Shown: positions 1 through 7,154 of the stretch, piece by piece | How the letters are laid out: each line of letters starts with the position of its first letter | Numbering within the stretch: position 1 is the first letter of the stretch | Assembly (NCBI GenBank): GCA_944385775.1 | Contig: CALWYM010000073.1 | Coordinates: 1-10,042 of the forward strand | Length of the DNA: 10,042 nucleotides | Origin: an uncultured Oscillospiraceae bacterium | Lineage (GTDB): Bacteria; Bacillota; Clostridia; Oscillospirales; Oscillospiraceae | Direction of reading: 5' to 3' | The notes under the pieces: generated by a model | Told to the model about the DNA's origin: nothing | Database searches by the model: none | What the model saw: the letters and a program-made list of their open reading frames with translations, nothing else | Made by a program: the position numbers and the translations under genes

Positions 1-147
1 TACTATCACGGGAAAATCGTGGGCGTAAGAGAGGGCACTGTTGCCGCCGCGTTTCTTGTGGGACAGATTTCAAAGCGAATCACCGCAACCCTTAAGGAGG
101 ACAATTTTGAGGAGCGTGTTTTCAAAAAGACAGCGGAAAAGCAATAA
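1..147 (+). CDS. C-terminal fragment of a YczE/YitT-like (DUF6198-type) membrane protein
   Basis: Frame 1 is open from the window edge to a TAA at 145-147, giving 48 C-terminal residues; the start lies outside the window. The visible part reads GKIVGVREGTVAAAFLVGQI, followed by a charged tail. A G-x-REGT-x-AA-x-LVG segment near the C-terminus is what I recall from YczE/YitT-like integral membrane proteins (DUF6198), where it forms the last transmembrane helix and is followed by a short cytoplasmic tail. The basic and acidic tail (KRITATLKEDNFEERVFKK) fits this. Function of the family is poorly known; a transporter-like role is often suggested. A strong terminator starts about 20 bases after the stop, so this is the last gene of its transcript. 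The assignment rests on a short segment and is moderate. Confidence 0.55.
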   Translation, partial: YYHGKIVGVREGTVAAAFLVGQISKRITATLKEDNFEERVFKKTAEKQ

Positions 148-168
148 TATAACATTTCATTTAAAAGC

Positions 169-216
169 AAAACCGGGAACGTTTTCAAATCCGCAAAACG
201 TTCCCGGTTTTTTAAT
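169..216. terminator. Bidirectional intrinsic terminator between converging genes
   Basis: A perfect 17-bp inverted repeat has arms at 169-185 and 195-211 around a 9-base loop (186-194). Its core is CCGGGAACG/CGTTCCCGG, flanked by A runs on the left and T runs on the right. Read on plus it ends in TTTTTT; read on minus it ends in TTTTGCTTTT. It therefore can stop both the gene ending at 147 and the ATPase gene whose stop is at 239-241. Confidence 0.93.
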
Positions 217-238
217 TTCCGTTAAACTTTATATGGGG

Positions 239-2854
239 TTATCTTCCGTGACGGACAAGGCTCAAAGCCTTTGCAATCTCCATAACAACAAGGGGGAAAA
301 GAAGAAGTCCCAAACCGATAAGATAGAGATTTGCGGGGAGCAGATCAAGTCCGAAAGCCACTCTTAAAGGTGTAAAGAGCACAAGTGAAACAAGGACGAT
401 AGAGCTGAGAGCAGCCAGGTTCAGCTTTGAGTTTGTGAACACTCCGATATGGAACAGGGACCGCTCGGAGCGCATATTGTACGCCTGAACTATCTGGGTC
501 AGCGCCAAAACGAAAAACGCCATCGTCTGACCGCCCTGGATATGCCCCGTTTCCTTTTCGCCCAGGTAAAAGCCCAGAAGCGTAAGAGCCGCGAACATGG
601 CGCCCTGGATAACTACCTGTATTCCCAGACCGTGGGCAAAAATGCCCTCCTCCTTAGGCTTTGGCTTTTTCTCCATTATATCCTCGTCCACTGCCTCCAT
701 TCCCAGCGCAATGGCTGGAAGTGAATCGGTAACAAGGTTAATCCACAGAAGCTGCATACTTACAAGAGGCGTTTTGTGCCACATAAGCATTGCAAAAAAT
801 ACGGTAAATACCTCTCCGATATTTGTGCTGAGCAGGTAACTTACAACCTTGCGTATATTGCCGTAGATACCTCTGCCCTCACGGACAGCGTCAACAATGG
901 TCGCAAAGTTATCATCGGTAAGGGTCATATCGGCAGCCCCCTTAGCCACGTCAGTTCCGGTAATGCCCATTGCGCAGCCAATGTCTGCTGCCTTAAGAGC
1001 AGGAGCGTCATTAACGCCGTCACCCGTCATTGCCACAACCTGGTTTTTACCCTGCCATGCCTTGACTATACGTATCTTATTTTCCGGCGATACCCTGGCA
1101 TAAACGGAGATTTTCTGAACTACCTTTGAAAGCTCCTCGTCGCTCATGGCGTCAAGCTCAGCTCCGGTAATTGCCATGTCGCCCTCCCTTAGGATACCCA
1201 GCTCCTTTGCGATGGCGGCAGCGGTAACAACATGGTCGCCAGTAATCATAACAACCCTGATTCCGGCCTTGCGGCAGGTGGCTACCGCAACCTTCGCCTC
1301 AGGTCTTGGCGGGTCAATCATACCCACAAGACCAATAAGGATAAGGTCATTTTCAAGATTCTCGCTGGTGATTTTCTCAGGAACCTCGTCTATTTCCTTA
1401 TACGCAACGGCAAGCACACGGAGAGCGTCGCTGCTCATAGTATCGTTCATACGCTTAGCCGCCTCAAAGTCGCCCTTTATACATCTCTTTTCCAGCATAT
1501 CAAGAGCGCCCTTGACAATGACCACATTTTTCCCGTTTATCCTGTTCACGCTTGTCATAAGCTTTCTGTCGGAGTCAAATGGCAGCTCCGCAATTCTGGG
1601 ATAGGCGCTGTTAAGCTCATCCTGCTTAAAACCGTTTTTGTACGCCGCAACTATAATAGCAGTTTCGGTGGGGTCACCTATGTGCTGCTCCCTGCCGTCA
1701 GAAAATATGACGGAGCCGTCACAGCAAAGCGTAGTCCACGCGAGAAGCGTTTTTGCCTTTTCGGAATTATTCTCGCTGACCTCCTCAAGGCTGTCCTCCC
1801 CCTCGACCCAAAGCCTTTTAAGAGTCATACGGTTTTGCGTAAGGGTGCCTGTTTTATCAGAGCAGATAACCGACGCGCTGCCCAATGTCTCAACAGCGGG
1901 AAGACGGCGGATAAGAGCGTTTTTCTTAACCATACGCTGAACGCCGATAGCCAGAACGATAGTCACAATAGCCGGAAGTCCCTCAGGAATTGCGGAAACA
2001 GCCAGCGAAACAGCCGTCATAAAGATTTCCAGAATGGCAATACCGTCTAAAAGTCCTACCACAAAAATAATGGCGCAGGCGGCAAGAGCCATAAATCCAA
2101 GATTCTTGCCAAGCTGGGCAAGCTTTTCCTGAAGCGGGGTCTGACCGTCCTCCTCGTTATCGAGAAGTCCCGCGATTTTACCCATTTCGGTATTCATTCC
2201 CGTACCTGTTACAACGGCAGTAGCAGTGCCGTATGTTACGGAGCAGCCGGTGAAAACCATATTAGTCCTGTCTCCGAGAGCGGCGTTTTCCTCAACCTCA
2301 ACCGAGGCGTCCTTCTCTGAGGGCACGGATTCGCCGGTAAGAGCCGATTCCTCGCTTTTCAGACTGACAGATTTAATAAGTCTTGCGTCAGCAGGAATAA
2401 AATCCCCTGCCTCAAGACGGATTACATCACCGGGAACAAGCTGGGAAGCGTCAATAATCTGCTCCTCGCCGTTTCTTATCACCCTGGCATGAGGCGCAGA
2501 CAGATTTTTAAGAGCGTCCAGCGCTTTTTCGGCTTTGCTTTCCTGGACCATACCCATAATCGCGTTAAGAATAACAATGGTTAGGATAAGCAAGGGCTCG
2601 AAAAATTCCATCGGATCGCCCTCATAGCAGGCTATTCCAAAGCTTATGGCGGCAGCTATAAGAAGAATTATAATCATCGCGTCCTTAAACTGGTCAAGGA
2701 AACGCTGGAAATTTGTCTTCTTTTTCTTCTCCGCCAGCTTATTCTCGCCGTACTTCTCCAGTCTTCTTACAGCTTCCTCACTGGAAAGACCCTTTTCCGG
2801 CGACGTCTCGAGCTCTGCTAAAAGCTCAGTAAGTTTTTCACTATGGGGTGTCAA
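239..2854 (-). CDS. Ca2+-transporting P-type ATPase (PMCA/SERCA-like, type II)
   Basis: A complete 871-residue type II P-type ATPase that uses ATP to export cations, most likely Ca2+, across the cytoplasmic membrane. In order: N-terminal cation-ATPase domain (about 5-50), helices M1-M2 (about 59-105), actuator domain with TGES at 173-176, M3-M4 (about 253-307) with PEGLP at 290-294, phosphorylation motif DKTGTLT with the acceptor Asp333, nucleotide domain with KGA at 448-450, DPPR at 514-517, TGD at 538-540, hinge TGDGVND at 610-616, and M5-M10 (about 668-865). Metal-site residues by alignment with SERCA from memory: E291, N678, E681, N706, T709 and D710; the position equivalent to SERCA E908 is Q787. 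The start is TTG at 2854-2852, chosen because AGGAGG lies 8 bases upstream and no ATG or GTG fits. It is monocistronic and divergent from trkAH. Length is normal for bacterial Ca2+ ATPases. Family is certain; Ca2+ specificity is inferred. Confidence 0.96.
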   Translation of the reverse strand: MTPHSEKLTELLAELETSPEKGLSSEEAVRRLEKYGENKLAEKKKKTNFQRFLDQFKDAMIIILLIAAAISFGIACYEGDPMEFFEPLLILTIVILNAIMGMVQESKAEKALDALKNLSAPHARVIRNGEEQIIDASQLVPGDVIRLEAGDFIPADARLIKSVSLKSEESALTGESVPSEKDASVEVEENAALGDRTNMVFTGCSVTYGTATAVVTGTGMNTEMGKIAGLLDNEEDGQTPLQEKLAQLGKNLGFMALAACAIIFVVGLLDGIAILEIFMTAVSLAVSAIPEGLPAIVTIVLAIGVQRMVKKNALIRRLPAVETLGSASVICSDKTGTLTQNRMTLKRLWVEGEDSLEEVSENNSEKAKTLLAWTTLCCDGSVIFSDGREQHIGDPTETAIIVAAYKNGFKQDELNSAYPRIAELPFDSDRKLMTSVNRINGKNVVIVKGALDMLEKRCIKGDFEAAKRMNDTMSSDALRVLAVAYKEIDEVPEKITSENLENDLILIGLVGMIDPPRPEAKVAVATCRKAGIRVVMITGDHVVTAAAIAKELGILREGDMAITGAELDAMSDEELSKVVQKISVYARVSPENKIRIVKAWQGKNQVVAMTGDGVNDAPALKAADIGCAMGITGTDVAKGAADMTLTDDNFATIVDAVREGRGIYGNIRKVVSYLLSTNIGEVFTVFFAMLMWHKTPLVSMQLLWINLVTDSLPAIALGMEAVDEDIMEKKPKPKEEGIFAHGLGIQVVIQGAMFAALTLLGFYLGEKETGHIQGGQTMAFFVLALTQIVQAYNMRSERSLFHIGVFTNSKLNLAALSSIVLVSLVLFTPLRVAFGLDLLPANLYLIGLGLLLFPLVVMEIAKALSLVRHGR

Positions 2855-2862
2855 ATAGATAT

Positions 2863-2868
2863 CCTCCT
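2863..2868 (-). promoter_or_regulatory. Shine-Dalgarno that fixes the TTG start of the Ca2+ ATPase
   Basis: AGGAGG on the minus strand sits 8 bases before the TTG at 2854-2852. The perfect match and ideal spacing support a non-ATG start for this large membrane protein. Confidence 0.85.
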
Positions 2869-2891
2869 CTTTTTATTATTATAGAGTTAAC

Positions 2892-2911
2892 TAAAGCCTC
2901 GCCTTGCTTTA
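2892..2911 (-). other. Small hairpin in the predicted ATPase leader
   Basis: On the minus strand TAAAGC and GCTTTA form a perfect 6-bp stem around the loop AAGGCGAG. It lies between the candidate promoter and the Shine-Dalgarno sequence. It is not followed by a U tract, so it is not a terminator. It may be chance structure. Confidence 0.3.
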
Positions 2912-2948
2912 ACCATCACCTCTGACCTTTCCTTAAAAAATACATTTA

Positions 2949-2978
2949 ATTATATCAGCTTCATTAAGAAGGTCTGAA
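2949..2978 (-). promoter_or_regulatory. Candidate promoter of the Ca2+ ATPase gene
   Basis: On the minus strand TGATATAAT (2957-2949) is an extended -10 box with a perfect TATAAT. A weak -35 TTCAGA (2978-2973; 4 of 6 matches to TTGACA) lies 18 bases upstream. Transcription from here would give a leader of roughly 85-90 bases. A second TATAAT at 2883-2878 lies nearer the gene, but has no visible -35 and would leave almost no leader. Confidence 0.45.
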
Positions 2979-3264
2979 CGGAGTTTATGGGCAAAAATTT
3001 GCTAAAATTACACAGCCCTTTTTTTGAGTTATTTTACCACATTCCAAATTTCCTATCAAGAGAACGGTCAGTTTTTTAGGTAAAGCTTAGTTGATAATTT
3101 AATGCGAATTTTATGCCATTTTCAGCGTCTTTTTGCTTTCTTTACACTGTTTTCTGGTCTTAAATATATCTTATATCCGCCTACTTTATGCATTTGGGCA
3201 ATTATTTCGCCTTTAAAAATAACAAATTCGTGTCTAAGGTTTAGTAAAAGTTTCATATTAACTA

Positions 3265-3293
3265 TTTAAATCTGTATTAAGACGTGATATAAT
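3265..3293 (+). promoter_or_regulatory. Candidate trkAH promoter
   Basis: TATAAT at 3288-3293 is preceded by TG at 3285-3286, giving the extended -10 TGATATAAT. A weak -35 (TTTAAA, 3265-3270) lies 17 bases upstream. The predicted transcript start is near 3300, about 38 bases before the trkA start codon, which leaves no room for a large leader riboswitch. Confidence 0.6.
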
Positions 3294-3321
3294 GTCAGAG
3301 CGTGTTGTTAGAGATATATTT

Positions 3322-3328
3322 AAGGAGG
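3322..3328 (+). promoter_or_regulatory. Shine-Dalgarno that fixes the GTG start of trkA
   Basis: AAGGAGG lies 9 bases before GTG at 3338. The frame is also open upstream to a GTG at 3302, but that one has no ribosome binding site and lies almost at the predicted transcript start. Confidence 0.88.
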
Positions 3329-3337
3329 TTTTCTTTA

Positions 3338-4696
3338 GTGAAAATCGTAATTGCCGGCGGCGGCAAGGTAGGCACAGCGCTGGCAAAGCAGCTTGCCGGT
3401 GAGGGACATGACCTTATAATTATTGATGTAAATTCCTTGCTTCTTGAAAACCTGATTGAAAAATTTGACGTGATGACCGTGTGCGGAAACTGTGCCGCCA
3501 AGGAGACGCTGGAGCACGCCAATATTTCCGAAGCTGAGCTGCTTATTGCGGTAACAAGTCAGGACGAAGTCAATCTTCTTTGCTGCATGACCGCCCACGG
3601 GCTGAACCCTGATATTCACACCATAGCAAGGGTGCGTAATCCGGAATATACCGACCAGATATATGAGATGAGCGACCTTTTCGCAATTTCAATGGCTGTA
3701 AACCCTGACAAGCAGACTGCCAGTGAAATTGAGCGTCTTTTAAAGCTTCCCGGCTTCCTTAAAAGGGACAGCTTTGCAAAGGGTCTTGTGGAGATAGTGG
3801 AAATCAAGGTAACGCCGTCAAGCAAGCTTTCAGGCATTAGCCTTAACGATATGAGCAAAACTGTGGGCTGCAACGTGCTTGTGTGCGCCGTTTTGCGTGA
3901 CGGAGCCAGCATTGCGCCTGACGGTCACTTTGTCTTATCCGAGGGTGACAGGCTTTTTGTCACGGCCTCCACTAACGACCTTGCTACACTTCTTAAAAAC
4001 ATTGGAATCATAACCCACAAGGTTCGTCGTGTTATGATTTGCGGCGGCGGAAGAATAGCTTACTATCTCTCCTCCGCGCTTATAAAAAGCGGAATTGATG
4101 TGGATATAATTGAGCAGAACAATGACAGATGCGTTGCCCTTGCTTCCATGCTCCCGAAAGCCACTGTTATCCACGGTGATTCCTCAAGCCAATCCCTTCT
4201 GGAAAGCGAGGGAATTGACAGCACCGACGCTCTCATAACCCTTACTGGTATTGACGAGCTTAATATGATAATATCCATGTACGGTATTCAAAAAGGGGTA
4301 AAGCAGGTCATTACAAAGCTCGGTCATCTTGACTCAAGCAGCATTATCCGTAATCTCTCCATTGGCAGCGTAATAAGCCCCAAGGAGCAGTGCTGCAACA
4401 CTATTGTACCCTACGTCCGCGCGATAAATAACCAGAAAGGCGCCGCCGTCTCAGTGCACCAGATTGCTGACGGTGAGGCTGAGGCCCTTGAATTTCTCCT
4501 CAGTGAGGACGCTCTTAACTGCGACATTCCCCTTAAGGATTTAAAACTTAGGGACAACATAAGAATTGCCTGTATCATTCACGGTTCCACACCGGAAATA
4601 CCCGGCGGTAACTCCACCTACTCCGTGGGTGATACGGTTATCGTTGTCACCGGCGGCGGATTGGCAATTTCTCAGTTTAACGATATTTTCCGGTAA
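3338..4696 (+). CDS. trkA: Trk potassium uptake system regulatory subunit TrkA
   Basis: A cytoplasmic, nucleotide-binding gating subunit of the Trk K+ channel/transporter. With the GTG start at 3338 it is 452 residues, normal for a two-module TrkA. Module 1 has a Rossmann fold (1 to about 135) with GGGKVG at 7-12 and Asp30 at the end of strand 2, then an RCK_C domain (about 145-228). Module 2 repeats this: GGGRIA at 236-241, Glu259 at the end of strand 2, and a C-terminal RCK_C domain (about 370-452). An acidic residue at the end of strand 2 is the usual NAD(H)-type signature, so nucleotide binding by both halves is plausible. Four such tandem chains would make the octad-like ring beneath TrkH. 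trkH follows after 12 bases, so the two are co-transcribed. The first Rossmann lobe contains a CxxC (C49, C52), which I do not recall as usual in the family. Confidence 0.95.
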   Translation: MKIVIAGGGKVGTALAKQLAGEGHDLIIIDVNSLLLENLIEKFDVMTVCGNCAAKETLEHANISEAELLIAVTSQDEVNLLCCMTAHGLNPDIHTIARVRNPEYTDQIYEMSDLFAISMAVNPDKQTASEIERLLKLPGFLKRDSFAKGLVEIVEIKVTPSSKLSGISLNDMSKTVGCNVLVCAVLRDGASIAPDGHFVLSEGDRLFVTASTNDLATLLKNIGIITHKVRRVMICGGGRIAYYLSSALIKSGIDVDIIEQNNDRCVALASMLPKATVIHGDSSSQSLLESEGIDSTDALITLTGIDELNMIISMYGIQKGVKQVITKLGHLDSSSIIRNLSIGSVISPKEQCCNTIVPYVRAINNQKGAAVSVHQIADGEAEALEFLLSEDALNCDIPLKDLKLRDNIRIACIIHGSTPEIPGGNSTYSVGDTVIVVTGGGLAISQFNDIFR

Positions 4697-4708
4697 TGGT
4701 GAAGTCAG

Positions 4709-6160
4709 ATGAATTATAAAATGATGGGGAAATTTATTTCCCGCATACTTTTGGTTGAAGGGGTATTTATGATCCCAGCGCTCATTGTAGGATTATATTA
4801 CAGAGAGCCGAACGCCACGGCCAGCATGGCAATATCCATTGCAGTGATTTTTGCCGCCGGCGGAATACTTGGGTTTTTCTGCCGCAACGGGAAAAGCGGC
4901 TTTTATGCCAAAGATGGCTTTGTCTGTGTGAGTCTTTCCTGGATAGTAATGAGTGCCCTGGGCTGTCTCCCCTTTTATATTTCCAGAGAGATACCCTCCT
5001 ATGTAGACGCTGTTTTTGAGATGGTATCAGGTTTTACTACAACGGGAGCCTCCGTACTTACAAATGTGGAGGCTATGAGCAAGTGCCTTCTGTATTGGCG
5101 AAGCTTCAGCCACTGGGTAGGCGGCATGGGCGTACTGGTTTTCCTGCTCGCCATATACTCCCCCAGTGAAAAGGGCGGCTTTACCATGCACCTTCTGAGA
5201 GCCGAAAGCCCCGGTCCCGACGTTGGAAAGCTTGTTCCCAAAATAAAGGCAACGACAAGTATCCTTTATAGAATATATGTCGCGCTTACCATTATTGACA
5301 TACTGCTGCTTTTACTTGGCGGAATGCCTGTTTTTGACGCTCTGTGTACCGCCTTCGGTACCGCGGGGACAGGCGGATTCGGTATTAAAAACGACAGTAT
5401 TACCTCTTACAGCCCCTATATACAAAACGTAACCACAGTTTTTATGGCTCTTTTCGGCGTAAACTTCAGCTGCTACTACCTTCTTCTTGTAAAACAGTTT
5501 AAAAACGTCCTTAAGGATGAGGAGCTTCGCACCTACGTGGGAATTATGCTGGGCGCTATCGGTCTTGTGGCTATCAATATAAGGGACGTCTACCCGACCA
5601 TAGAGGAAACTGTCCGTCATGCCGCGTTCCAGGTATCCTCCATTATGACAACCACCGGCTTTGCAACAACGGACTTTGACCAGTGGCCAGCCCTTTCCAA
5701 AACTATTCTTTTGATACTTATGGTAATCGGCGCCAGCGCCGGCTCCACCGGCGGCGGATTTAAGTGCGCAAGGCTTCTGCTTGTATTCAAAAACCTAAAG
5801 CGCAATATTTCTCGGACCATACGCCCCAACAAGGTTCAGGTCATAAGAAATAACGGACAGGTTGTGGGAGAACAGGTGCTGGATAACGCCAACTCCTTTA
5901 TGGCTGCCTATGTTATAATTGTGATATTCAGCGTTTTAATTGTGAGTATTGACAATTTCTCCATTGAGTCAAACCTTTCCGCCGTTCTCGCCTGCTTTAA
6001 CAACATCGGTCCTGGTCTTGACATTGTAGGTCCCACCTGTGCGTATAATCTGTACAGTGACCTTTCAAAGCTTGTGCTCACGTTTGATATGCTGGCAGGC
6101 AGACTTGAGATTTTCCCCCTTCTTATTCTTTTCTCACCTGACTGCTGGAAAAGAAAATAA
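4709..6160 (+). CDS. trkH: Trk potassium uptake membrane subunit TrkH/KtrB family
   Basis: The ion-conducting membrane subunit of the Trk K+ uptake system, 483 residues, complete. It shows the fourfold helix-pore-helix plan. The pore-loop filters are TTTGAS (110-115), TAGTGGFG (218-225), TTTGFAT (314-320) and NNIGPG (431-436), each with the filter glycine expected for K+ selectivity. Other family marks are RSFSHWVGGMG (131-141), the intramembrane loop GASAGSTGGGFK (341-352), and GRLEIFP (464-470) in the last helix. Two extra N-terminal helices (about 9-28 and 38-58) make it TrkH-like rather than the shorter KtrB type. The ATG at 4709 is preceded by a weak GGTGA six bases away; the 12-base gap after trkA suggests translational coupling. 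A terminator begins 8 bases after the stop. Family is certain; the TrkH rather than KtrB label follows from length and the two-module TrkA partner. Confidence 0.95.
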   Translation: MNYKMMGKFISRILLVEGVFMIPALIVGLYYREPNATASMAISIAVIFAAGGILGFFCRNGKSGFYAKDGFVCVSLSWIVMSALGCLPFYISREIPSYVDAVFEMVSGFTTTGASVLTNVEAMSKCLLYWRSFSHWVGGMGVLVFLLAIYSPSEKGGFTMHLLRAESPGPDVGKLVPKIKATTSILYRIYVALTIIDILLLLLGGMPVFDALCTAFGTAGTGGFGIKNDSITSYSPYIQNVTTVFMALFGVNFSCYYLLLVKQFKNVLKDEELRTYVGIMLGAIGLVAINIRDVYPTIEETVRHAAFQVSSIMTTTGFATTDFDQWPALSKTILLILMVIGASAGSTGGGFKCARLLLVFKNLKRNISRTIRPNKVQVIRNNGQVVGEQVLDNANSFMAAYVIIVIFSVLIVSIDNFSIESNLSAVLACFNNIGPGLDIVGPTCAYNLYSDLSKLVLTFDMLAGRLEIFPLLILFSPDCWKRK

Positions 6161-6200
6161 AAAAATTCCGCCGCCCCAGAAACTGGGGCGGCGATTTAAT
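6161..6200. terminator. Bidirectional GC-rich terminator between trkH and the EFR1 gene
   Basis: A perfect 11-bp stem (6169-6179 with 6183-6193; CGCCGCCCCAG/CTGGGGCGGCG) closes a 3-base AAA loop. The minus-strand reading is followed by GGAATTTTTTATTTT, a good U tract for the gene ending at 6208. The plus-strand reading is followed by ATTTAATT, a weaker tract for the trk operon. Confidence 0.9.
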
Positions 6201-6207
6201 TCCGTAC

Positions 6208-6978
6208 TTATATAAAAAGCTCGTTTTCCTTTCTCGGCTCGCCAAAAAGCTTCATCATTCTGTCGTTAACTGCCTTAAATTCCTCGCTGCTCATATCCCT
6301 GGCGCCTACCGGGCAAACTGCCACGCAGGCCATACAGGAAATACATTTATCGCTGTCTGTTGAAAATACGTCCTGCTCGCTTATAGCTCCCACAGGGCAG
6401 GCTCTCTGGCAGCTTCCGCAGCCGACGCACTTTTCCCTATCCGCCTGGGGAGCCCTTCCCTTGCCGGGCTTTTTCTCCTTATACGGTCTGTTTCCCGGTA
6501 CGACAACTACCCTTTTCTCATCTCCCTGAAGCTTTTCTCTGATTTTCTTTCCAAACCGTGAAAGCTCGGACACGTCGTCTTCATCAGGTCTGCCCTTTGC
6601 CACAAGCCTGGCTATACTGTGCTCAGCAATAGCCGCCACTGCAGCCACCGGTACAAATCCTGCCGAAACTGCCCCGTCCTCAAGCTCTGCCAGTGTGTCC
6701 TCATAGGCTCTGTTGCCGTAAACGCATAAAAGCACCGCCCTGGCACCGCCTCCCCTTATCATTGAAAGACGTTCCATTTCAATGCCGGGAACCCTTCCGC
6801 CGTAAGACGGCGCGGATATAACAGCCACATCCCCCTCTCCCAGGGAAAAACGGCTGAAATCCTCGTTTCTGTCCATAAGATTGATCTCCTGACTGCTTTC
6901 CCCAAGCTCCTTGAGTATCACCTCGGCACAGCGCCTTGTCCCTCCTGTGGGACTGAAAATTATACTGTATATGCTCAC
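6208..6978 (-). CDS. EFR1-type flavodoxin-like protein with two 4Fe-4S clusters
   Basis: A soluble 256-residue redox protein. The N-terminal flavodoxin-like domain (about 1-155) begins with the FMN-phosphate loop SPTGGTRR (9-16) and has SAPSYGGRVP (55-64), which resembles the second flavin loop. The C-terminal ferredoxin domain (about 178-227) carries two CxxCxxCxxxCP motifs: C184, C187, C190, C194 and C212, C215, C218, C222, enough for two 4Fe-4S clusters. This order is that of the EFR1 family of Clostridia and archaea, thought to pass electrons between flavin and clusters; physiological partners are generally unknown. The start is GTG at 6978-6976, with AAGGAG 9 bases upstream. A good promoter lies upstream and a terminator follows, so it is a one-gene transcript. 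It shares a control region with the divergent ABC operon, but no biochemical link is visible. Confidence 0.9.
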   Translation of the reverse strand: MSIYSIIFSPTGGTRRCAEVILKELGESSQEINLMDRNEDFSRFSLGEGDVAVISAPSYGGRVPGIEMERLSMIRGGGARAVLLCVYGNRAYEDTLAELEDGAVSAGFVPVAAVAAIAEHSIARLVAKGRPDEDDVSELSRFGKKIREKLQGDEKRVVVVPGNRPYKEKKPGKGRAPQADREKCVGCGSCQRACPVGAISEQDVFSTDSDKCISCMACVAVCPVGARDMSSEEFKAVNDRMMKLFGEPRKENELFI

Positions 6979-7016
6979 TGTTCTTCTCTCCTTTTTCAGT
7001 GGTTTCCTTACAGCTT

Positions 7017-7045
7017 ATATTACAGAAAAATTTCCCGTAAGTCAA
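7017..7045 (-). promoter_or_regulatory. Promoter of the EFR1-type gene
   Basis: On the minus strand a near-consensus -35 TTGACT (7045-7040) is separated by exactly 17 bases from a -10 TAATAT (7022-7017). Predicted transcript start is near 7010, about 30 bases before the GTG start. Confidence 0.65.
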
Positions 7046-7051
7046 ATGAAG

Positions 7052-7074
7052 TATATGTTATAATTTTACATATA
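7052..7074. repeat. Perfect inverted repeat TATATGT-N9-ACATATA
   Basis: Arms at 7052-7058 and 7068-7074 match exactly. The centre lies about 53 bases upstream of the predicted EFR1 transcript start, just upstream of its -35 box, a place typical of activator sites. The arms are mostly A and T, so significance is modest. Confidence 0.4.
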
Positions 7075-7096
7075 TGGTATTTTTCCAATTTCAGTG

Positions 7097-7106
7097 ATGT
7101 TAACAT
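7097..7106. repeat. 10-bp palindrome ATGTTAACAT
   Basis: An exact self-complementary decamer midway between the two divergent promoters. No regulator can be named from it. Confidence 0.35.
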
Positions 7107-7154
7107 ATCCATTAAAAGTTGCCTGCAAGGCATGGTAATTCATGTAATATAGGT

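Larger units (their letters stand above)
2855..3337. other. AT-rich divergent intergenic region (Ca2+ ATPase / trkA)
   Basis: This 483-bp stretch separates two divergent ion-transport genes. It is clearly richer in A+T than the flanking genes and has no open frame with a ribosome binding site on either strand. Apart from a candidate promoter for each neighbour, and a small hairpin in the ATPase leader, I see nothing I can name. I looked for conserved cores of the Mn2+ (yybP-ykoY) and c-di-AMP (ydaO) riboswitches and did not recognise them. Confidence 0.7.

Noticed and set aside
1232..2050. 272-residue open frame on the plus strand opposite the Ca2+ ATPase
   Set aside because: It is antisense to a gene with every P-type ATPase motif in order, has no ribosome binding site and no recognisable domain. 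Similar antisense frames at 776-1129 and 1146-1604 are shadows of the same gene.
3141..3170. TTTACA followed by TATATC, a promoter-like pair in the ATPase/trkA spacer
   Set aside because: The spacing is acceptable but the region is so AT-rich that such pairs are expected by chance, and a better extended -10 lies nearer trkA.
3302..3337. Upstream GTG start giving trkA 12 extra residues
   Set aside because: No Shine-Dalgarno precedes it and it lies at the predicted transcript start; the GTG at 3338 has AAGGAGG and begins directly with the KIVIAGGGKVG strand.
2855..3337. Riboswitch (yybP-ykoY Mn2+ type for the ATPase or c-di-AMP ydaO type for trk)
   Set aside because: Both are known upstream of such genes in Firmicutes, but I could not find their conserved cores, and the trk leader from the predicted promoter is only about 38 bases.
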